Source of the DNA: Axinella damicornis
Lineage: Eukaryota; Porifera; Demospongiae; Axinellida; Axinellidae
Direction of reading: 5' to 3'
Assembly (NCBI GenBank): GCA_963931865.1
Contig: OZ007506.1
Location: 6,713,393 to 6,777,392 of the forward strand
Length of the DNA: 64,000 nucleotides
In this document: in pieces, positions 45,678 through 57,628 of the stretch
Numbering within the stretch: position 1 is the first letter of the stretch
Layout of the letters: each line of letters begins with the position of its first letter
The notes under the pieces: generated by a model
Seen by the model: the letters and a program-made list of their open reading frames with translations, nothing else
What the model was told of the DNA's origin: nothing
Databases searched by the model: none
Made by a program: the position numbers and the translations under genes

Positions 45678-46710
45678 CACTGCTGGGAGCCTCAAGAAAG
45701 AACTTTGCTGCCAATGTCGAGGACCATACATGGCTCTGGAGATGTAACACCCTGGGGAGTGGCTTTCTCTGTGAAATTCATTCATTGGCATGTGTCAAGA
45801 ATCCACTTCACCGCAAAAATGATCAGAGAAACTGATAATGATTTGTGCCAACACCTACTGCCATTACAGGCAACTCACTAACTGGGATCCATTTAACTTG
45901 TAACTTCTAACAAGTACCTGGCAATAACACGCCTGTCAATAACACGACTGGTAATAACACACCTGACTAACTATGGGGAGTGGATCAACTAAATACTACT
46001 CTCCATGCAAGGCAGACCCAAGCTAGGTGTTATGAAATGATGTCATCCCTCCCACCAACTCCATTTAGTGTCGTAATAATGCTGTTAGCTTCTGGTGTTT
46101 GGAGCAAGCAAAGCTTCAGTCAGGAGCTATACAGCGTATTATGGTGTAACTATGTACGGTTATGTGATGAACGCATGGACGCCTGCTTGAGTGCAACTGC
46201 ATGGTCAGTGCCGTGTATAGCACCTGGAGCTTGCGTGTTGACAGTTCAGTAATACATGTACATATAATTATGTAGATACAGAAATATAACATTCCTCTAC
46301 CTTTGAATGTGAGTATAACTACATGCAGTTTATAACAACGGCTGCTAATTGACACAAAACTATTGCATGTGGAACTATATATATAAACGCAGATTGCACC
46401 CCACCCAGCACAGTCAACTAGTTGCCCAATGTTGTCAGCCACAGATTCACAGAGTGCGCTGCAGGGTGCTCTGTAATACCAGTTGCTATCATTATACTGT
46501 GGAAGTGTTGAAAAAACTCCATGCACCTTTTACGCCAGAGCTTTAATTTAATGTCATGGACTGAATGGCCATGTAAGCTAGGTACGTATTCAGTTGAGTA
46601 TCTTTTCTGGGTGTCCTTCAACAGCTCCTGTCACAGATTTTTTTTTTTTTGTGGCAGTATATGTAAATAGCATACCCTACATGAGGCTCTTAGGCAGTCA
46701 CCATTAGTCT
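45678..46710. other. Intergenic
   Basis: 5' flank of peptide gene 4, then unique sequence. acagctcctgtcac near 46622 recurs at about 52330, part of a dispersed repeat. A T run lies at 46639-46650. No gene recognised. Confidence 0.5.
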
Positions 46711-46811
46711 TGTAGCTCGTTCCCAGGCCTTCCACACCTCCAGCTTTTGATCGCCTGCAGTATGCAAGTGATCAAAAACTGAAGGTGTGGAAGGCCTGGG
46801 AACGAGGCTAT
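46711..46811. mobile_element. Foldback element of the TAGCCTCGTTCCCAGG family
   Basis: agctcgttcccaggccttcc at the left, ggaaggcctgggaacgaggc at the right, arms of about 40 bp. tagtcttgt flanks both sides (9 bp exact). A longer decayed relative is at 53333-53516. Confidence 0.83.
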
Positions 46812-47051
46812 AGTCTTGTCTTTGTAGGTCCGTTGGTCAATGCATGTAAGCAGAAGGTCTATTACTATAGGGTTGAAGAATAGCAATGATTGCCTTCATA
46901 ATTCATTTCTGTTCACTATAAATTGTGCTCGCTAAAACTGTACTCGCTGACGTACGTAGTCCAATTAATGAATATCGCAATTTTACTTTAATGCCTAATT
47001 GAGCAGTATGTAGTTGCACATGTGTGGGGTACATGTGCTGTCCAAGTCTTG

Positions 47052-48262
47052 GTACTCTGGCGACTGCTGTACATAGTCGGCAGGATCGCGTCACACATGC
47101 ACACCTACAGGAAGCATTCAGCTGACGGTGTTCGTATCCAAAGATGTTGCTAGTTAACTTTCAAACTGTAGCAGATTAAGTTCTGGCTGAGGAAAAACAA
47201 AATTAATGCGTGTGGTGGATGCCATTCACAGAATCTCGGATATGGTTGCCGCGATTCTGGTTAAGCAAAAACTATAGTTTTGTCAAATTAATGTACACAC
47301 CCATGTAATGTGCTGTGTTTTCGTTTCCTTCACACAAAATATGTGTTCAACCATAGTTTTTGCTAGTGCATATTTTTGTAGATAGGTGAGGTTCTCTCGA
47401 TTGTGGTATAGCTGCTATATACACATGTATCAGCATCAAGTTATTACGAGGGGCAACCACACTCTTGGTAGCTGTTGCAACCCCGGTTGCGACTCGCCAT
47501 AGCGCAAGCTAAGTATCACAGTTAGTTCCAATTAACACACATGCCACGTGGCAACCACGCTAAGTCGATCGCTAGCAATGACTGCCAAAGGAAATATTAC
47601 AGCACTCACAACTTTGCCAGCACGGTAAATTTCGGCACGTAAGCGTCAGTGGACGACAACTTTGCCAGCACGGTAATTTTCGGCACGTAAGCGTCAGTGG
47701 ACGACAGCGTTCATGGCTGTGTGGTCAGAATCTTTGTGGGGCCTTCGTAAGACTGTATACTGACAACCAACGTCGAAGAGAGCGATCAAGCAATGGCGGC
47801 CGACGGCACTACAAAAGCGCTTGTATCTCCACCACCAAGGTGAGTTTCAGCACAATTATTGTGTCACTGCATGATGGCGATCACGGCGGTGTAGTCAGAA
47901 TCTTTGTAGGTCATTCCAAAGTAGTCAAACGTTTATTATTTGCATTTCGCGGCACAATTTTCCCCTACCAGGAGTGTAATAAGAAGACCAGTTTCACGTA
48001 CATATGTAGTAATACACACTTGGCAGATCCTTAAAATCTGAGATCAACACACATTGTCTGAGGGAATCAAAAAGCAAAGCACATTACATGGGTGTATACA
48101 TTCATTTTGTTTTACTTTGCCAGAATTTAATCTGCTGCCTTTGAAAGCCTGATAGCAAGACATAAACAGACATTTAGATGAGAATCATGCATGCTTCTTG
48201 TATAGGTGTGTGTGACAATTCTCCCTACTAGGTGCAGCGGTCACCAGAGTGCCAAGACTGAT
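47052..48262. repeat. Large long-TIR (foldback) element
   Basis: The left edge (actctggcgactgctg...) and right edge (...gcagcggtcaccagagt) are inverted. Further in, acacccatgtaatgtgctgt near 47299 is inverted near 48080 (agcacattacatgggtgt). So the inverted arms exceed 200 bp, diverged. The interior has a ~47-bp tandem duplication (47606-47705, aactttgccagcacggtaa) and the putative first exon at 47793. Confidence 0.6.
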
Positions 48263-50632
48263 AATACATGCCTATGTGTGCAACCAATAATCATGGCTCA
48301 TAGATTCTTAAAATTTGCCTGCAGACACACATTCCCTGAATGCAAATTAACACTGCACGCTGCATGCATGGGTGTGTACATGCATCAATTTTGACAACAC
48401 CAGATTTTGCTCACTCAGAATTTAATCTGCTCTGCCTATTGAACATTTTCAAACATAAATATAGATGAGAATACTTCTGCGTTCTTCTTGTAGGTGTGTG
48501 TAACAATTCTCCCTACTAGGTGCAGCAGTCACTAGAGTGCCAAAAGTAAATTTGGATAGCTCCATAGCATGTACAACCTGTGTGCAACAGTGGCACACCT
48601 TGTACCCGTTCATGCAAAAGTGTTAAGTTGCTTGGTGGCCAAGTGGTTAAAGCGCTGGGCTGTGGGCCAAGAAGGTCAGGTTCTGATCCCACAATGGGAC
48701 AGGAAAATGTTTCTCTTCAGGGTGCACTCAGTCTTAGCCCACTCAGTCTTATGCCCAAAATTGAGAAGAGGTTATAAACCTTTCGTGGCCTTCCGAGGAA
48801 TTAAGCCAGTAATAGGCTCTTGTCTTCTTCTGGTGCCAGCCCTCATTAGTCACTATTGTGATAACCCCCTCCAGGGAAACAAAAATAGAATAAAGACTCA
48901 ATAAAAGGCTATTACAATACAGTCTGTGGCAGATGATTCACTAAAATGCTGTCAACTGGGCTGCCACTCCAGAGAGATCAACCACTGTAGCTTCATCATA
49001 CAGAGCTGCTTAGTTAACACATGAAAAGACTTTAATTTGCTAGGCTATGGGTGTTACATGCTGGGAGTTGCCAAGAAAGCGTATCTTCTATTCCTCTGCT
49101 ATAGGTTTAGTACTGCGTATTGCTCATGACACACAATACTGCATATTGCTCATGACACAGTACTGCATATTGCTCATGAGACAGACATGTGAGCATATTG
49201 AACCATTACGTGAGACAGAACATCATGCTCCTGGTCCCATTGCCAGTCATACCAGAAACAAAACTAAGCAGGTCCCTGGGTCCTAAAGTGGCAAGCCTGT
49301 TGTGGTGGCAGAGGAATGTGGAGTGGCGGATGGTGGCTTGGTTGAATTCAATAATAATATCCATACAGTACTGTATGGATATTATTATTGAATTCAACCA
49401 AGCCACCATCCGCCACTCCACATTCCTCTGCCACCACAACAGGCTTGCCACTTTAGGACAGTATCAGGCGAAGTTCAGGACAGTATCAGGCGAAGCGAGT
49501 TGTTGCTACAATTGCCAGATGATTTGTCTGGAGTAACAAAGCATCATGAAGATTTTGTCATAGTACCAAGACAGAAGCTTAAAGTAAAACTTCGCAATGA
49601 GATTTGTCCAGTTATTGTTGAGGAGTGCCATTACTTGTCAAGGTTGTAATTTGACTGTCTCTACGACTATGCGCAACAGCTAAGGCTACTGTCAGGACAT
49701 TAGACTCAGCCTCTGGTACTACCAGAGAGTGCCAGTTTTGTGAATTGATTCTGTAGTACAGGGTAGATATCTTTGACTGGTGTTATGTTGTACTCTTTGC
49801 ACCTAGCTAATCTTAACTGAACTGGACACTTTATTGATGGTTGTGTTTTCTGTGTGTGTGTATATGTGTATGTATAGGTGTGAGTCCTCTTATGAAACAG
49901 ACAATGAAGATGGCCAAAGAAAGGTACGTATAATTTATGATTACTGTTCTGGGAATCAAACAAGAAGTTCCGGTATAGCTACTTGATAACAGCACCAAAT
50001 CTGGCAATATTAATTGAGGGTTATTATTATATTCTGTACTGCAATCCTATTGGTCACTAAAGTGCTTATTCCCATGGAATAATTCACAGTACTCCACCGC
50101 TGAACATGACTTTTACAATAATTCAATAATGCGCCAATAGCTACATGAGTTTGCACAGTCATCAATTGGGACGGTGAACCAGGTTAGCTGTTCTTAAACA
50201 TTGCAGTGCAATTGGCTTTGAGAATACAATCCACTACAATAATGAGGTACGCTGCCCGTGAGAAACACAAGCAGTCATGTCAGCACATCATTGTGCATGC
50301 ACCGAACGTTGGGAATTGTGTTAACTTCACAAGGTATTATTTTTTTTTTCCCTGTGACTTCAAGATATGCATTCCATACATACTGCCAAAAGTCTAATAG
50401 GGATGCTGTACCATTTATTGAGCAAACAGTACAAATTCCATCAGGCCCTCCTGCTTTTGTGCAAGTCTTGTATTGGTATGAGACAGGTTAAAATTCTGGT
50501 CCTGTTCAGGAAGCTCATGATGAGGGCGAGACCTGGGAAGTGAATCATGACGTGGTGACAGGACTTCATCGTGTTTGTGTTGTATATCATGACATCGTAC
50601 ATGCATGTGTATCGAAGAATTCATTATTGTAA
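47793..50632 (+). CDS. Tentative three-exon small gene
   Basis: Exons 47793-47839 (MAADGTTKALVSPPP..., donor gtgagt), 49878-49923 (SSYETDNEDGQRK, donor gtacgt) and 50510-50632 join in frame to 71 residues. The first exon has a strong start context and follows a GC-richer stretch. Against it: there is no recognised domain, the last exon's acceptor is weak, the first intron holds a SINE and a palindrome, and exon 1 lies inside an inverted-repeat element. A related promoter-like segment is at 36003-36165. Exons 1-2 could instead belong to a gene whose other exons I did not find. Confidence 0.3.
48625..48903 (+). mobile_element. tRNA-derived SINE
   Basis: An RNA polymerase III A box, tggccaagtgg (48636-48646), and a B box, ggttctgatcc (48679-48689), about 32 bp apart. 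A ~200-bp unrelated body follows and then an A-rich end (aataaagactcaataaaa). The head is tRNA-like in promoter only; it does not fold as a tRNA by eye. Confidence 0.8.
49280..49459. repeat. Perfect 180-bp palindrome, no spacer
   Basis: The two 90-bp arms meet at cagtactg (centre between 49369 and 49370) and are exact reverse complements as far as I can check. Both strands therefore carry the same open frame. Immediately after it, ggacagtatcaggcgaag is repeated directly. This could be a very young foldback or an assembly/library artefact. Confidence 0.9.
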
Positions 50633-51808
50633 TATCTGGTTTTGTGTACATTGTTTTATCTGTGACTGATACTCTGGGGTCTGCAAGATGTTAGTTTTGC
50701 ATACAATTCACCACACTAACAATCCTGCCATGGTGTTATCGTAAGTATTTTCAGCTACAATGTAGAAACAAAGAATGCAAGGACTTCCCCCTGCAAACAC
50801 CAGAGAGGTTTTCCAAACTGCTAAGATGTGATTATAGTATTCAGGACAATATTTTAGTTCCTTATGAAGGCTGCTGCGCACCAAACCAGATTCAAATGAG
50901 TACACACATTCTGTGAAGGGACTGAAAACACAACATATTTTTGGGCAAACTTCTCCGAGATGAGGTTGAAGATGCTGATGACTATAATTATGCAAGGAGA
51001 TACATACTGTACCTTGGACTTGAAAATATGCTTTTTTGGTCCTAATTCTTGTCATTGGCCAACTATAGCTTTAATTCTTGGTTCAGCTAGCTAGATAGAT
51101 GATGAGAACACTGATGCTGGTGTTTGCTCACTAAATATTGTGCTCACTAAATATTGTGCTCACTAACATTCTCTTTATTTCCAATTGACACAATTTTGGT
51201 TTAATTATTGTTAATTGGTTAATAGTTAGGTGGTAAATGGTATTATCAGTCTTGCCATGCCACTCTAGCTGGTGGCCACTAGCTGCACACAGTTGGCAGA
51301 ATTGTCAGTTCTTTTACTCGAGCCCCTATCCTTCACCTATTGTTCTTTTCAACGCACCTCAATATTATTATTCGAACTGACATGTATTGTATTGACAATA
51401 CGGCGGTAACATGTTCGGTGCATGAATGTAGCTATTGCAGTGTTACTGAGAGCTATAGCTAGCTACATAGCCCTTAATGAAAACTCCTGCTGTGAAGAAA
51501 GGAGCTTGTTAATTGTTAGCTTCGTAATTGCAGCGTTAACGGGATTAGCTATTCTGGCCATCTCATCTGGGAAGTCGCCAGCATAGTTCATGATGCTCAT
51601 GCAAAAGTACCTATTATGCTATGCTAGCATAATCCACCAAGGCCTAGCTAATTCAAAACTACAGTGTTGTCAAAATTGTCACACACACCAGTCCTACAAT
51701 TGACATTTTCCCAACTAGCTAGGTGCAGCAGTCACCATGAGTGCCAAGACTAATAAACAATGTACCATTATGGACTAATAATTACCATTCAATTAATTAA
51801 TTTAGGCT
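50633..51808. other. Intergenic, no gene seen
   Basis: AT-rich. tgctcactaaatattg is repeated in tandem at 51125-51165. 51655-51760 is one end of the gtgac-cgctgcacc repeat family. Short frames such as 50708-51055 are not recognisable. Confidence 0.5.
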
Positions 51809-52176
51809 AGTGATCGCTGCACCTAGTTGGCAGTAAATCACACACACCTACAAGAAGCACGCAGAAGACAGTGTTCTCATCTATATTTCAAACTTCAATA
51901 GCAGATTCACCCATAATGATACATTGACCACTATGGGTGCAACCACTAATAGCACACTTCTAGCCAGATTCTTAAATCATGTCTAACTGCAGATGAACAC
52001 ACATTCTCTGTTACATGTGTACATGCATTAATTTTCACAACACCAGATTAACTTACGCAGAATTCATTCTGTTATTGAAGATTGAAATACAGATGAGATA
52101 ACAATTACTGTCTTCTGCGTGCTTCTTGTATACGTAGGTGTGTGTGATATTCTGCCAACTAGGTGCAGCGGTCACT
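51809..52176. mobile_element. MITE with ~100-bp TIRs (cgctgcacctag family)
   Basis: The left end agtgatcgctgcacctagtt is inverted at the right end (aactaggtgcagcggtcact). The match runs inward through cacacacctacaagaagc and tctcatctat, about 100 bp with scattered mismatches. Single ends or halves of the same family occur at about 48206-48262, 48491-48545 and 51700-51750. Confidence 0.8.
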
Positions 52177-52194
52177 GACAACAGATGTTTTTGT

Positions 52195-52420
52195 AGTTAC
52201 TTGATGACCAAGTGGTCAAAGTGCATGCTGGGCTGTGGGCCTATATAGATGTAGAGGTCCCAGGTTCTGGGCCCTGTATACACGTATTATTATAGCTAGC
52301 TAGTTACTGCTGAAATCGAGTGTCCTTCAACAGCTCCTGTCACTGATAACTCACGGCAATATATGATGGCCATGCAACTCAACCATATCCCGAATGAGGC
52401 TTTGGCAGTCACCATGTACC
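52195..52420 (+). mobile_element. Decayed SINE-like fragment
   Basis: gaccaagtggtcaaagtg and ggtcccaggttctgg resemble the A and B boxes of the SINE at 48625. 52318-52415 resembles 46610-46700, perhaps another SINE body. Interrupted and incomplete. Confidence 0.5.
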
Positions 52421-54004
52421 CAAGTCTCATCTTTAATTTTGATGGGTCCAGTTGCTATGATATCTTAGGCCGGGTGATAGCTATGCGGTGATATTTGTGA
52501 CATAAAGTTTCATAGAAAAAATCCTAACTTTGTGCTTACCATGCATGCTTGTGTCAACCCATGCTTTGCATACATGTTCATGCATAGTTGTCTTCGGATG
52601 TTTATAACATACATTTATTGGGAACAATTAAATTTATATGATGAATGTCTTATTAATTGAGCAGAAACAGTATGATGAAATTTGATTAGCTACTAACCAA
52701 TTGCAAAGTCTCAACAGTATCCAAAGTGAACTGAAGATCTTTGTAGTCTCTAATTACATATTCAGGATTCTGTGGTACTGCATGACAACCACTGGTCAGT
52801 CATAATTATTATTATAACGTGTTCAAAAACACATAGGTGCATGCTTTAACTTAGCAAGTGCTGTACCAAGGGCACATCGAGCTGCCTTCGCGGCTCAATA
52901 CGCCCTTGCCTGTACCTAAGAAGTAAGAAGTAACAAGGTTTAATTAAGTTGTAACCGCAGAATGTGATGTTACCACAGAATCCATCCTACATGATAATTA
53001 GCGCAATAGCCTCGTACCCAGGCCGCGTGTGGACATGGGTATGAGGCTACATGATCATGTGGTTTGCATACTGTTCCTACGCAAACTTAATTAGCTACTT
53101 CCAAATGTGCAGGTCTAGAATGTACAGCTGCAAGCAACACTACATTTCATGCCTCGTTTATAGTGGAGGTGGGAATATCTCTTTTACATTCCAATGTCCA
53201 GGTACGTGACTAGCTACTCATATATCGTGTGTGACCAGGTCATTGGAGATGACATACCATACTATGATTACACTTACACACCCTGAAAAGGTATTCTACA
53301 GTGTCGGTTAATATGCCATGCAGCTCATTAATTCCCAGGCCTTCTACACCTCCAGCTTAGATCAATTACAGCATGCACACTTCAACTGACTGGAGGCGTA
53401 GAACTTAAACTGGTTCCAAGGCACCTCCATGCAAGGCTGCGGACAAGGTCTTTGCATCTACACTTCCAGGGATTTGCAAGTGATCAGAGCTGAAGGTGTA
53501 CAAGGCCTTGGAATTTATGAGCACACCTCATTTGCAAATAGCATGACTGCTACAGCACAATAGTTATACCAGGTATTGTGTTTGTACGCTGCCTCCAAGG
53601 TATTTATAATTATCAAGGTAATTCTGGTACACAGAAATACGTATAAAGTAAGACATGTACAACTATACATGAAACCTTTCTTCAGCTGTACAATATCCTG
53701 GTACAACACAGCAGTGATGATACTTTGGTTGAGCATTGAATACCCAGCGGGCTGGGGGCACGCAGGATGCAACACTCAGATTGGACAAGCTGTAGCTCGG
53801 AACATTGTCTACATGATTGTATTCAGTGGTAATGGAAATACACTTAGCACAAATTAGCTATTATACAAACAAAACCTCATCCCAAATAAATAGAAGTGAT
53901 TTGTAACCTGGAGATGGGAATAATAATAATCTTATACATGGTAGAAAATGAGACTTATGCACAATTTAAAGAATCATATATAATGTCCAAGTGCTGTCCA
54001 TGTT
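52421..54004. other. Intergenic, no gene seen
   Basis: Contains two decayed TAGCCTCGTTCCCAGG-family hairpins (53008-53048, 53333-53516). The plus frame at 53576-53857 lacks recognisable domains. Immediately downstream (minus strand) of the membrane protein gene. Confidence 0.5.
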
Positions 54005-54946
54005 TCAGTATGGGATAATGTCATCTTTTTCTTTTTGGTATTCTTTCACAGGCCTCATGAACGCAAACACAACCAACAGTACTATTCGAATGACAAACAT
54101 TAGGCCGAAGGTGGCTAGCAACACCAATGAAAACAAGTTGTTCCTCTCTGTTAAACTGCCACTGTCCCAGTTCTCGACCACACTTCCAACCAGGCACCAT
54201 ATCATGACCGGGTATATGACAAACACATGGCGAAGAAATCGATCCAGGATTGTACTTTCGAGAAGAATGTATGACAAAACAATTGACGCTAGGAGAGAGA
54301 GAACAATTGTGGAGCAAGTATCAGCATGGAGGTTCGCTTTCTCTTGTAACACCACTCCAAGGTTAAGAAGGGTGACAAAGGTTGTCCATGTTGCAAAAGC
54401 AACCAGCCCATTCAGGACCAATACACGCGTCACCCAAATGCCAAGTCTAGAAGCATATTTCAAGTCTGGATTGATGTACAGGTAGCAGGATTCCATGCCA
54501 ATGCACAAGTACAACGTGATAGTCAAGATCGTTACAAACGCCAGGGACATCTCAGGGAACGAGTTACACAACGAATAAAACCATCCCACATTTAGTGCAC
54601 ACAATAACCCGAACGCAGGATACACGCCAGGAAATATGGTGCGTGGTTTCTGCTGTCTGCAGGTGAAGCTCCATGCGTACAACAACCAAAGACCCTGCCA
54701 CGCGAAGACAGCGAGCCACGCCGAGTGCGTCCAGAGGGTCGGCGAAATTGTTAGCCGGTAGCGTTCAAACGCTTGGATTATGCTCAAGCCCAGCCCGATT
54801 CCCACTGGGTCGCCCAACCAACTGTACACTCCAACGATGATCATTACCGCGTACGGCAGCGTTGCTGCGAGTAATCCAATGAGTTCGCACGCGATCTTCA
54901 CTCGAGTAGGCGAACGCCCTGGTGCAATCACGTACATTTTCTCCAT
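54005..54946 (-). CDS. Multi-pass membrane protein, family not recognised
   Basis: A single open exon of 313 residues from ATG 54946 to TGA 54005. At least eight hydrophobic segments are visible, at about residues 18-45, 70-90, 97-118, 128-150, 152-168, 182-208, 220-240 and 275-300. It is Trp-rich (LWTHSAWLAVFAWQGLWLLY), with a lysine-rich cytosolic C terminus (KEYQKEKDDIIPY). The LNVGWFYSLCNSFPE segment recalls TspO-like tryptophan-rich sensory proteins, but the length is nearly double, so I do not assign it. No intron is seen, which is unusual next to ABHD13 with six exons. Composition and even distribution of helices support a real gene. Confidence 0.75.
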   Translation of the reverse strand: MEKMYVIAPGRSPTRVKIACELIGLLAATLPYAVMIIVGVYSWLGDPVGIGLGLSIIQAFERYRLTISPTLWTHSAWLAVFAWQGLWLLYAWSFTCRQQKPRTIFPGVYPAFGLLCALNVGWFYSLCNSFPEMSLAFVTILTITLYLCIGMESCYLYINPDLKYASRLGIWVTRVLVLNGLVAFATWTTFVTLLNLGVVLQEKANLHADTCSTIVLSLLASIVLSYILLESTILDRFLRHVFVIYPVMIWCLVGSVVENWDSGSLTERNNLFSLVLLATFGLMFVIRIVLLVVFAFMRPVKEYQKEKDDIIPY

Positions 54947-55501
54947 TTCGGCCTGTCACTTGCTGCAGCTGAAGTCCTCTGTAGCTACCAGTAACCTTGG
55001 TCATCAGAGTGAGACGTTAGGGTACCCCTACGCGTACGCACGGAAAAGTGAGCTGGCACATACATGTACGTACATGTACTATTATATGTACATGCGATAT
55101 GCGTATGCGCACGTGCACGCATGAGCGGTTTGGTTACGCTTACGTCGCAAATGAGATTCAAGAGGGTGCGGCCGGGATTCCGGTCATACCACACCCTACT
55201 AGGAAAGAGTGGAACTTGCGAGACTAATTACAAAAACTGATTCACTTCACAGGAGGGGTCTAGGCTGCGTGTGAGGAGAGAATCAGATGTAGCAGTATTA
55301 ATTTTTCGGACCTTTTACAAACATAATACTGAATTCCCTGGGAATGGTCGCACACGCACAAGCAGTGGATACCATCTCTCCTCCCACACGAGGCTAGAGC
55401 AAGACACCATCAAGATTCAGCCGATCACAATTTGTTTATATACACAGGACAGAAAGAAAAAACATGGGATGAAAGAACTGCCTGAATGAATAATCAAAAC
55501 C
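54947..55501. other. Promoter side of the membrane protein gene
   Basis: Holds tgcgtatgcgcacgtgcacgc-like alternating purine/pyrimidine sequence near 55070-55120 and acatgtacgtacatgtac palindromes at 55060-55090. No coding signal. It lies between this gene's 5' end and the ABHD13 3' end. Confidence 0.45.
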
Positions 55502-57577
55502 TCATCTATTATTCCAAGAGTTTGATGGAGTTTCGATGGAGTCTGTCATGCCATTCCTTGGTTCTCCGTTTTGCCATGAGTCACTGCTGCTGGGGTCTGC
55601 CTGTGGACTGAGTGGAGGAGTTGAAGAAGTTCTCATTTGAAAGATCTGGGAGGGGGAGAGAGAAAGGGTGGAGGAGGAGGAGAAAGAGGGAGAAGGGAGA
55701 GGGAAGTAAAGGCGAGGGAGAGGGAAAGTAAGGCGAGGAGGGAGAAGAAGAGACGGATTTCATTCTCCACAACTAAAGTGATTCTTGGTACAGTACCTTG
55801 AGTAATGGCAACCCATACTACAAATAGAATGATGGGCAGTGCTTGTTAGATTTGAGCAAAGGGACCACTCTGTGCATTTGAAATGGGGTGGAGGTCACAG
55901 CATTGTCGATTATATTAACCCTTCACCAACCAGTGATGCTATATGCCTCCTCCGTTGAAAAATTGGTCCCTTTCTCAAATCTGGTCATGGTTTCCAGAGC
56001 TGAGATTCACAACACTTGCACAACAAACAAATTGCTGCCATGGCTCACATAATTGACGAATCTGTTGATGTGGTCGTAATAGCCGTAACTGGTCCATGTT
56101 CCGTTGTGTGTGCCACCGTGGAACGTCTCTATGTGCTTTAGTGAAGAACCACATGCCTTTGAATAGCAGGTGGGGGAAGGGAGGGAGGGTGGAAGGAGGG
56201 AGGAGGGAGGAAGAGACGGCAGGGATTATTGTGTACACACCTATGCAGCTTTATCCAGGGAGAGGGCTGGGATCCCATGGCATCCCATCCCTAGCTTGTT
56301 AGCTTGTCATGCCACTCCCACCCATAGCACGTTAGCTTGTCATGTCACTCCCACCCCTAGCTGTGTGTAGCAATGCTGACTGCATTCTTGTCAAGTAAAA
56401 GTGGAGCAGTTCTGGGGAAAGGATAGATACGGATGGCACTTGCTATTAGTTAAAGTCGTGCACTACCTCACCACTGGCTCACACACTCCTGCCCTAACCT
56501 GGTAGAGCTCCATCATCATCTGCGGAGGAATGAGTTGATCTTGGAGACCCGACAGGAACAGCGTTGGTGCTCTCACCTTCCGAATCTCATAGCTGCTCAG
56601 AAACTGCAGCAAAGTATGTAAAGGAGCGGGAGGGGGAGGGGGAGGGGGAGAGGGAGGGAGGAGGATGAAATCAAGGACCTGCCAACATGTACTATAGAGA
56701 AGTAGTGACGTCCAATCATTCAATAATGATCAGGAGCAGTAGATCTTCAACTATGGAACGCTGGTAGGCAAACTGTAATGTTTCGGCTGGACATTGCCAG
56801 TCTTCGTCAGGTATACAGCACAGTACAACCTATAATTGCAACGTTGCATTGCCAGTTCTTGTGCTGTCTTGTACATAATCACAGCTGTAAGTTGCAAATA
56901 AAAGCCTATCGCCTCCTCCAAGTTCTACATGACACCCACACACACACATCCATACCATCACACCCACACACATCCACCCCCAACCCATCCATACACATCA
57001 CACCAACACACATCCATACACACATCCGTATGCACCACATCTGTACACATCATACACATCACACCCACACCCATCCATACACATCACACCCACACCCATC
57101 CATACGCATCACACCCACACCCATCCATACGCATCACATCCACACCCATCCACATCACTCACACACATCCATACACACATCCGTATGCACCACATCCGTA
57201 CACATCATACACATCACACCCACACCCACACCCATCCATACGCATCACACCCACACACATCACACCCACACACATCCATACGCATCACACCCACACCCAT
57301 CAATATGCATCACACCCACACACATCACACCCACACCCATCAATATGCATCACACCCACACCCATCAATATGCATCACACCCACACACATCCATACACAT
57401 CACACCCGTGCACACCCACACCCATACACATCACACCCACACCCACACCCATGGAGTGTGTCTCACCTTGTTCTTGAAGCAGATCTGCGGGAAGGTGCCT
57501 GCTCCGGGAAACATCAGCTGAGCAATGCTGGGAATACTGGTGAAAGTGTTTTCAATTATTAGAGCCATTATCCTGTG

Positions 57578-57628
<51 letters not shown>

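Noticed and set aside
45567..45791. N-terminal extension of peptide gene 4 to 174 residues
   Set aside because: The extension reads through the conserved promoter and TATA box. The family ATG at 45566 starts a signal peptide.
56778..57562. His/Thr/Pro-rich frames up to 247 residues
   Set aside because: They translate CA-rich simple repeats in an ABHD13 intron. The real exon (57467-57572) is on the other strand.
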